This document shows positions 40,107 through 43,309 of a stretch of DNA of 43,309 nt, piece after piece (the first letter of the stretch is position 1; each line of letters opens with the position of its first letter). The notes below the pieces were generated by a model. It was given only the letters and a program-made list of their open reading frames with translations. It ran no database searches and was not told the origin of the DNA. The stretch spans positions 1-43,309 of the forward strand of contig NZ_JHYQ01000032.1 of NCBI RefSeq assembly GCF_000621325.1, given 5' to 3'. A program made the position numbers and the translations under genes. The DNA is from Thiothrix lacustris DSM 21227 (GTDB lineage Bacteria; Pseudomonadota; Gammaproteobacteria; Thiotrichales; Thiotrichaceae).

Positions 40107-41380
40107 ATTCATTAGTCACTATTCTGGATGCCGCCCTTGCTGCCGATCTGGGCAAACGCCAATGGGCAGTGTTTGCTGCTGTACTGCGCCAGACTTTGGG
40201 CTACCGCAAGGTATCTGATGATCTGTCATCCGGGCGGCTGGCACAGTTGACAGGCATACAGCGCAACCATATCTGGCAGGCCAAGCAGGAGCTGGTAGAT
40301 AAGGGGCTGCTGGTCAGTGCGCCGGGGAAGTTTGGGGAGGTACTGGGGTTTGCAGTTTTACATGAAAAACTTGTCGGTGGTTTTTCTGCTTATCCCTCCC
40401 CTACCCCTGTTCATGCTACAGATTCCGGCTATGCAGTGCAGCAATCTGCTACAAATTCCGGGGAGGTATCTCAGGGATTTGTTACGGTATCCGTATCTGC
40501 TACAGATTCCGGCGTGGGGGATGGGGGAAGCAGGGAAGTTTTACATGAAAAACTTTCATCCCCCTGCCCTGCCCCGTCCTCCGCCCGGTTGGTGGCTGTT
40601 CAGCCTGATTTGGGCGTGCCTGCGTCCCAATTTAGGCCGGAAACCGTCCCAAAACAGGACATATCACTAAGTAACCATACACAAAGCAACCATAACAACA
40701 GTAAACCTGCCCTGCCCTCACACCCAAGCCCTCCTTCAGTGGGTGGTATGGGTGTGGATGAAGATGCGTTGTTTGGGGCAGGTGTTGGGGTATCTGCTAC
40801 AGATTCCGGGTTGAGCCGCCCGTCTATTTCCTCTTGCCGTTCATCTGCTACAGATTCCGGGTGTGCCGGATTGCCTGCTTTGGCGGGGGAACTGGAGTGG
40901 CCTGCGGGTCTGGATGCGGGAATGCGTCAGGATATGGCGGGGTTGTTGTGTGGCCTTGCGGTGCAGACGGCCCAATCCGTGCTGGATGTGCTGGCGATGG
41001 GGCTGGAGGCCGGGAAGGTACGTAAGCCCTTGGCTTACCTGCGGGTGTTGGTGCGTTCAGCCCACAACGGGGAACTTGTGGTTGCAGAGGCACAGGCATG
41101 GCGCGAAAAACGCTCGCGTGAACGTGCCGTACAGGTTCCAACATCGGTGTTTGAACGTGCCGGGGAATTGGCATGGATACAGCAGCTTGCCGATTTGCAG
41201 GGGCTTCCTGTGGACGTGGTGGCTTCCCAACTAGGGGTGAAGATGCGGCTACCACACCGGACAACAGTGGAGGCAGTTGGTGCGGCAGCCGCGAGTGATA
41301 TGCCAGCCCCGCAGTGGAAACGGGACAGGCACAAAGAACCCCCGTCGGGCTACGGGGGAGTACGGAGTGTAAGCGCATGA
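40103..41380 (+). CDS. Phage replication protein O-like initiator
   Basis: The 425-residue product starts with a winged-helix domain of the phage replication protein O type: ADLGKRQWAVFAAVLRQTLG then DLSSGRLAQLTGIQRNHIW and QAKQELVDKGLL. Such proteins bind repeats in the origin and recruit helicase. Residues 95-260 are a low-complexity linker with five SATDSG-like words, each coming from the same 17-bp DNA repeat. The C-terminal part (ELEWPAGLDAGMRQDMAGLL onwards) is helical and may bind the helicase. The frame is open to 39866, but the ATG at 40103 overlaps the HTH gene by 4 bp and gives the conserved N-terminus. In lambda the origin also lies inside gene O. Confidence 0.75.
   Translation: MNSLVTILDAALAADLGKRQWAVFAAVLRQTLGYRKVSDDLSSGRLAQLTGIQRNHIWQAKQELVDKGLLVSAPGKFGEVLGFAVLHEKLVGGFSAYPSPTPVHATDSGYAVQQSATNSGEVSQGFVTVSVSATDSGVGDGGSREVLHEKLSSPCPAPSSARLVAVQPDLGVPASQFRPETVPKQDISLSNHTQSNHNNSKPALPSHPSPPSVGGMGVDEDALFGAGVGVSATDSGLSRPSISSCRSSATDSGCAGLPALAGELEWPAGLDAGMRQDMAGLLCGLAVQTAQSVLDVLAMGLEAGKVRKPLAYLRVLVRSAHNGELVVAEAQAWREKRSRERAVQVPTSVFERAGELAWIQQLADLQGLPVDVVASQLGVKMRLPHRTTVEAVGAAAASDMPAPQWKRDRHKEPPSGYGGVRSVSA
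40354..40371. repeat. Copy of the 18-bp palindrome inside the O-like gene
   Basis: AGTTTTACATGAAAAACT, one base from the perfect palindrome, encodes VLHEKL. An identical copy lies at 40537-40554. Confidence 0.6.
40414..40860 (+). repeat. Five iteron-like repeats, candidate replication origin
   Basis: The word TCTGCTACAGATTCCGG occurs at 40496-40512, 40793-40809 and 40844-40860. A one-mismatch copy (CAAATT) is at 40445-40461 and a shorter copy starts at 40414. Each holds the small inverted repeat ATCTG-CTA-CAGAT or part of it. All lie in the same frame in the linker of the O-like protein. Confidence 0.65.
40537..40554. repeat. Second copy of the 18-bp palindrome inside the O-like gene
   Basis: AGTTTTACATGAAAAACT, identical to 40354-40371, again encodes VLHEKL. 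It is 24 bp after an iteron copy. Confidence 0.6.
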
Positions 41381-41697
41381 CTGAGACAAGTGCAATGCCC
41401 TCCCCTGCCCTCATGGTGAATGGGGCTGTCATGGATCAGGGCGGTCAATCTCCCATCCCGGTACGTGCCGTGCTGCGTTTCGTGCTGGGGCTTTGGGATG
41501 GTTTGGTCTGGCTGTTGTTGGTGGCTTTGCCCGGTGTGTGGCAGAGCCTGAACCTTGCCGGGTTTGCCCTGCACTTCTCCTACGTGCTGATTGGTCTGGT
41601 GATTCTGGGTGGTGTGTATTACGCCATTCGTGCCTGGGCTGACGGGCATCTGTTGTGGTTTAGTGCGGTGCTGTTCCTGTTGGGTACATGGATGTAA
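41377..41697 (+). CDS. Small three-TM membrane protein
   Basis: This 106-residue protein has a polar start of about 30 residues and then three hydrophobic stretches (FVLGLWDGLVWLLLVALPGV, FALHFSYVLIGLVILGGVYY, LLWFSAVLFLLGTW). I do not recognise a family. Its ATG overlaps the stop of the O-like gene in an ATGA arrangement; the frame extends back to 41314 but that part overlaps coding sequence. It is followed closely by another membrane protein, so the two may form a complex. Confidence 0.7.
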   Translation: MTETSAMPSPALMVNGAVMDQGGQSPIPVRAVLRFVLGLWDGLVWLLLVALPGVWQSLNLAGFALHFSYVLIGLVILGGVYYAIRAWADGHLLWFSAVLFLLGTWM

Positions 41698-41710
41698 CAA
41701 GGAGTTTGTA

Positions 41711-42988
41711 ATGATTACATTGGAAAAACTGGATACCTTACGCGGTAAGCCGGAAGAACTGAAAGACATGAAATCTGTCCGCCAACTGGTGGATGACCTG
41801 ACCAAAGCCAACTGGCTGTTATGGCTGGCTGGGGTTGCGGCCTTTCTCGCTTCTGCCATGTTTGTGGTGAAGTATTTTGTCGGCGGCGACCTGACCCCAT
41901 CCGTCTGGACGGGTGAGCAATGGGCTAATGCGTGGCTGGGTTTGGGCATCACCTTGGTGGTGACATTCGGGCAAGGGCTGCTGTATGCCAGTGGCTACAA
42001 GGGACCTGCTGCGCTGGTGGCTGTCTGCATTGTGGTGTTCTTCGGGTTGTTTTCCGAGGTATCGCAATCCATGGAACGCGAAGATGCCACCGTGCGCCAC
42101 CGTTCCGAGAACTCACCCGTGTTCCAGACGGCACTGGGCAGTATCGGCAAACTGACCGACAAAGCGGCAGCACCCTCCCCTGCCCAACAGGCATTGGCAT
42201 CTGCCCAAGGGGAAGTGCATCGCTGGGAAGCCGAGCAGCAAAAGAAAGCCCGATGCCATACCTGTAGTGAATACAGTACCCGCACCATCGGAAGCCGTCT
42301 GGCAGAAGCCCAAGGGAGGGTAGCCGCAGCGCGTGAGCAGGTGGCGGCTTACCAGACCAGTAACGCCTCTGCCCTGTCCACTGCCATTGCCCAAGCCAAG
42401 GCGTTGGAATATGACGAGGACAAGCATTACGGCATGATCCGTTTGCTGAAACATATGTTCAGTGTGGAAGGCATCGTGGCATCTTTCTTGTTCTCGGTGG
42501 TGGTGATTGGTACGTTTGAGTACATCTTCCATTTCATTGGCACGTATGTCGGCAACCATCGCAAGGCACTGCAATTGCTGGGGCTGAATGCCGATGGTTC
42601 CCCGTTTGAACCAGCCCCCTCTTTACCTGCCCTACCCTCATCTGCCTTGGCCTCACCTACCCTACCTGTTGCCGCAGGTACGGGTGGTACAGGGCAAACG
42701 GCAGTGTCTGGCACGGGTGCGGGGACGGCAAGTGGTGCAGGTGTGCGTCCCCTACCCGGCATGATCCCTGCTGACCATTTTGCACGGGACTGGCTGCGCA
42801 TGGATTACTCCACCACTAGCCCTACCTTCCCTATGCCCGGTTTTGCCCCGCCTGTTAACCCTCTTACCCCCGGTGCTTCCAGCCTGTCCAGCCTTACGGG
42901 TAAGGTGAAGAACCGGGATCAGGGTGGTCAGCGTACAGGTACGCCACACCCCGGTACGGCAGGTGCAAAACAGATAACGAGGGTGTAG
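41711..42988 (+). CDS. Membrane protein with coiled coil and proline-rich tail
   Basis: This 425-residue protein has three hydrophobic segments in the first 120 residues (LLWLAGVAAFLASAMFVVKYFV, AWLGLGITLVVTFGQGLLYA, ALVAVCIVVFFGLF). A charged coiled-coil region of about 110 residues follows, with a CHTC pair (ARCHTCSEYSTRTIGSRLAEAQGRVAAAREQV). A fourth segment (IVASFLFSVVVIGTFEYIFHFIG) and a tail rich in Pro, Ala, Gly and Ser close the protein. AAGGAG precedes the ATG at 41711. The layout is common among plasmid- and phage-encoded membrane proteins of unknown function. I cannot name a family. It is the last gene of the operon. Confidence 0.7.
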   Translation: MITLEKLDTLRGKPEELKDMKSVRQLVDDLTKANWLLWLAGVAAFLASAMFVVKYFVGGDLTPSVWTGEQWANAWLGLGITLVVTFGQGLLYASGYKGPAALVAVCIVVFFGLFSEVSQSMEREDATVRHRSENSPVFQTALGSIGKLTDKAAAPSPAQQALASAQGEVHRWEAEQQKKARCHTCSEYSTRTIGSRLAEAQGRVAAAREQVAAYQTSNASALSTAIAQAKALEYDEDKHYGMIRLLKHMFSVEGIVASFLFSVVVIGTFEYIFHFIGTYVGNHRKALQLLGLNADGSPFEPAPSLPALPSSALASPTLPVAAGTGGTGQTAVSGTGAGTASGAGVRPLPGMIPADHFARDWLRMDYSTTSPTFPMPGFAPPVNPLTPGASSLSSLTGKVKNRDQGGQRTGTPHPGTAGAKQITRV

Positions 42989-42993
42989 AAAAA

Positions 42994-43037
42994 CCCGAAT
43001 CTGATCATCCCATCCAGATCGGGCAGTCATTTTTTTG
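42994..43037 (+). terminator. Terminator after the replication operon
   Basis: CCCGAATCTG (42994-43003) and CAGATCGGG (43015-43023) pair with one bulged base. A run of seven T follows at about 43031-43037. It is placed directly after the stop at 42988, as expected for the end of the operon. Confidence 0.6.
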
Positions 43038-43164
43038 AACATCCCAAACGACCGGGCGTTTTTTTCAGCGTTGCCGACTTCCTGCTTCCCCATAACGCCC
43101 TGAATGCCACCTGATACGCTCAATACGGTGCATTTTTGCGTGTTTGGCAGCATCATTTCCCCCT

Positions 43165-43309
43165 TCATGCGACATACCCGTAATGTGCCAGCTTTTCGAG
43201 GTTGTGCATCAGGCAAAACAGTTTCCATTGCCCGTCCACTTTGGCTTTGCTGCGCAAGGTGAAGCGGTGCAGGCGTTTGTTGCCGCGCAAGTTCCCAAAC
43301 ACGGGTTCG
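43165..43309 (-). CDS. IS1182-like transposase, C-terminal end, cut by window edge
   Basis: From the window edge the minus strand reads EPVFGNLRGNKRLHRFTLR, then KVDGQWKLFCLMHNLEKLAHY and stops at 43165. This is the typical end of IS1182-family transposases (EPVFGNIR...RFTLRG...WKLFCLVHNxxKL), including the glutamate of the catalytic DDE triad, which in such families lies just before VFGN. It is on the same strand as the N-terminal fragment at the left edge. The outer end of the IS should lie between 43040 and 43165; I could not identify the inverted repeat. Confidence 0.8.
   Translation of the reverse strand, partial: EPVFGNLRGNKRLHRFTLRSKAKVDGQWKLFCLMHNLEKLAHYGYVA

Noticed and set aside
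40414-40860. A CRISPR array made from the 17-bp repeats
   Set aside because: The spacing is irregular (about 31 to 300 bp), the repeats are short and all are in a single reading frame of a protein.
1-43309. tRNA, rRNA and attachment sites of an integrative element
   Set aside because: No cloverleaf-like or rRNA sequence was seen, and there is no integrase gene in the window. Direct repeats found belong to dispersed families and do not act as clear att sites.

Overview
The window looks like an accessory replicon, most likely a plasmid contig, from a gammaproteobacterium with moderate to high GC. The style of the small interspersed palindromic repeats, the IS1182-type transposase and the toxin-antitoxin genes would suit Thiothrix or its relatives, but nothing here proves the genus. 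The left edge holds the N-terminal part, and the right edge the C-terminal part, of an IS1182-like transposase on the same strand. This is what a circular molecule broken inside one IS copy, or a segment between two direct IS copies, would give.

Layout. (1) 1061-10362, minus strand: a compact Trb-type type IV secretion operon in the order trbC-D-E-J-L-F-G-I, then a DUF2274-like gene and a VirB1-like transglycosylase. TrbB/VirB11, a coupling protein and a relaxase are not in the window. (2) 10729-17590: a maintenance and stress zone with a Fic protein, RadC, HipBA, a decayed DinJ/YafQ-like pair, a DEDDh exonuclease, a RelE/HigB-like toxin with its HTH antitoxin, and a gene remnant. Related GC-rich repeats are scattered through it. 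(3) 17697-20826, minus: a CBASS operon (YjzC-like small protein, CD-NTase, E2-like protein, two-TM SAVED effector). It matches the short type II layout, with an E2 but no E1. (4) 20947-22022, plus: an XRE regulator translationally coupled to an ImmA/IrrE-like metallopeptidase, divergent from the CBASS operon. Zones 3 and 4 together are bracketed by two nearly identical direct repeats of about 100 bp. (5) 22235-36870, plus: a five-gene operon of 14.6 kb. It encodes a type I-like methyltransferase and specificity subunit, a 1369-residue NERD/pseudokinase/kinase/NTPase fusion, a 541-residue protein of unknown family and a 1807-residue protein ending in a HerA/FtsK-like ATPase. There is no HsdR. 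(6) 37393-39330: three small membrane or envelope genes, two of which share a short Gly/Ser/Asn-rich motif. (7) 39732-42988: a coupled operon with an HTH protein, a phage replication protein O-like initiator whose own gene carries five iteron-like repeats, and two membrane proteins.

The most interesting unit is zone 5. The methyltransferase and specificity subunit probably mark self DNA, while the three large proteins probably sense and attack unmarked DNA. It recalls BREX type 2/Pgl (NERD-kinase PglW), the methylation-associated defence system MADS, and the DndFGH/DptFGH restriction module (NTPase, mid-size protein, giant HerA ATPase). PglZ, PglY, HsdR and dndACDE genes are absent. The XRE/ImmA pair beside it is a candidate regulator. 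No tRNA, rRNA or CRISPR array was seen.
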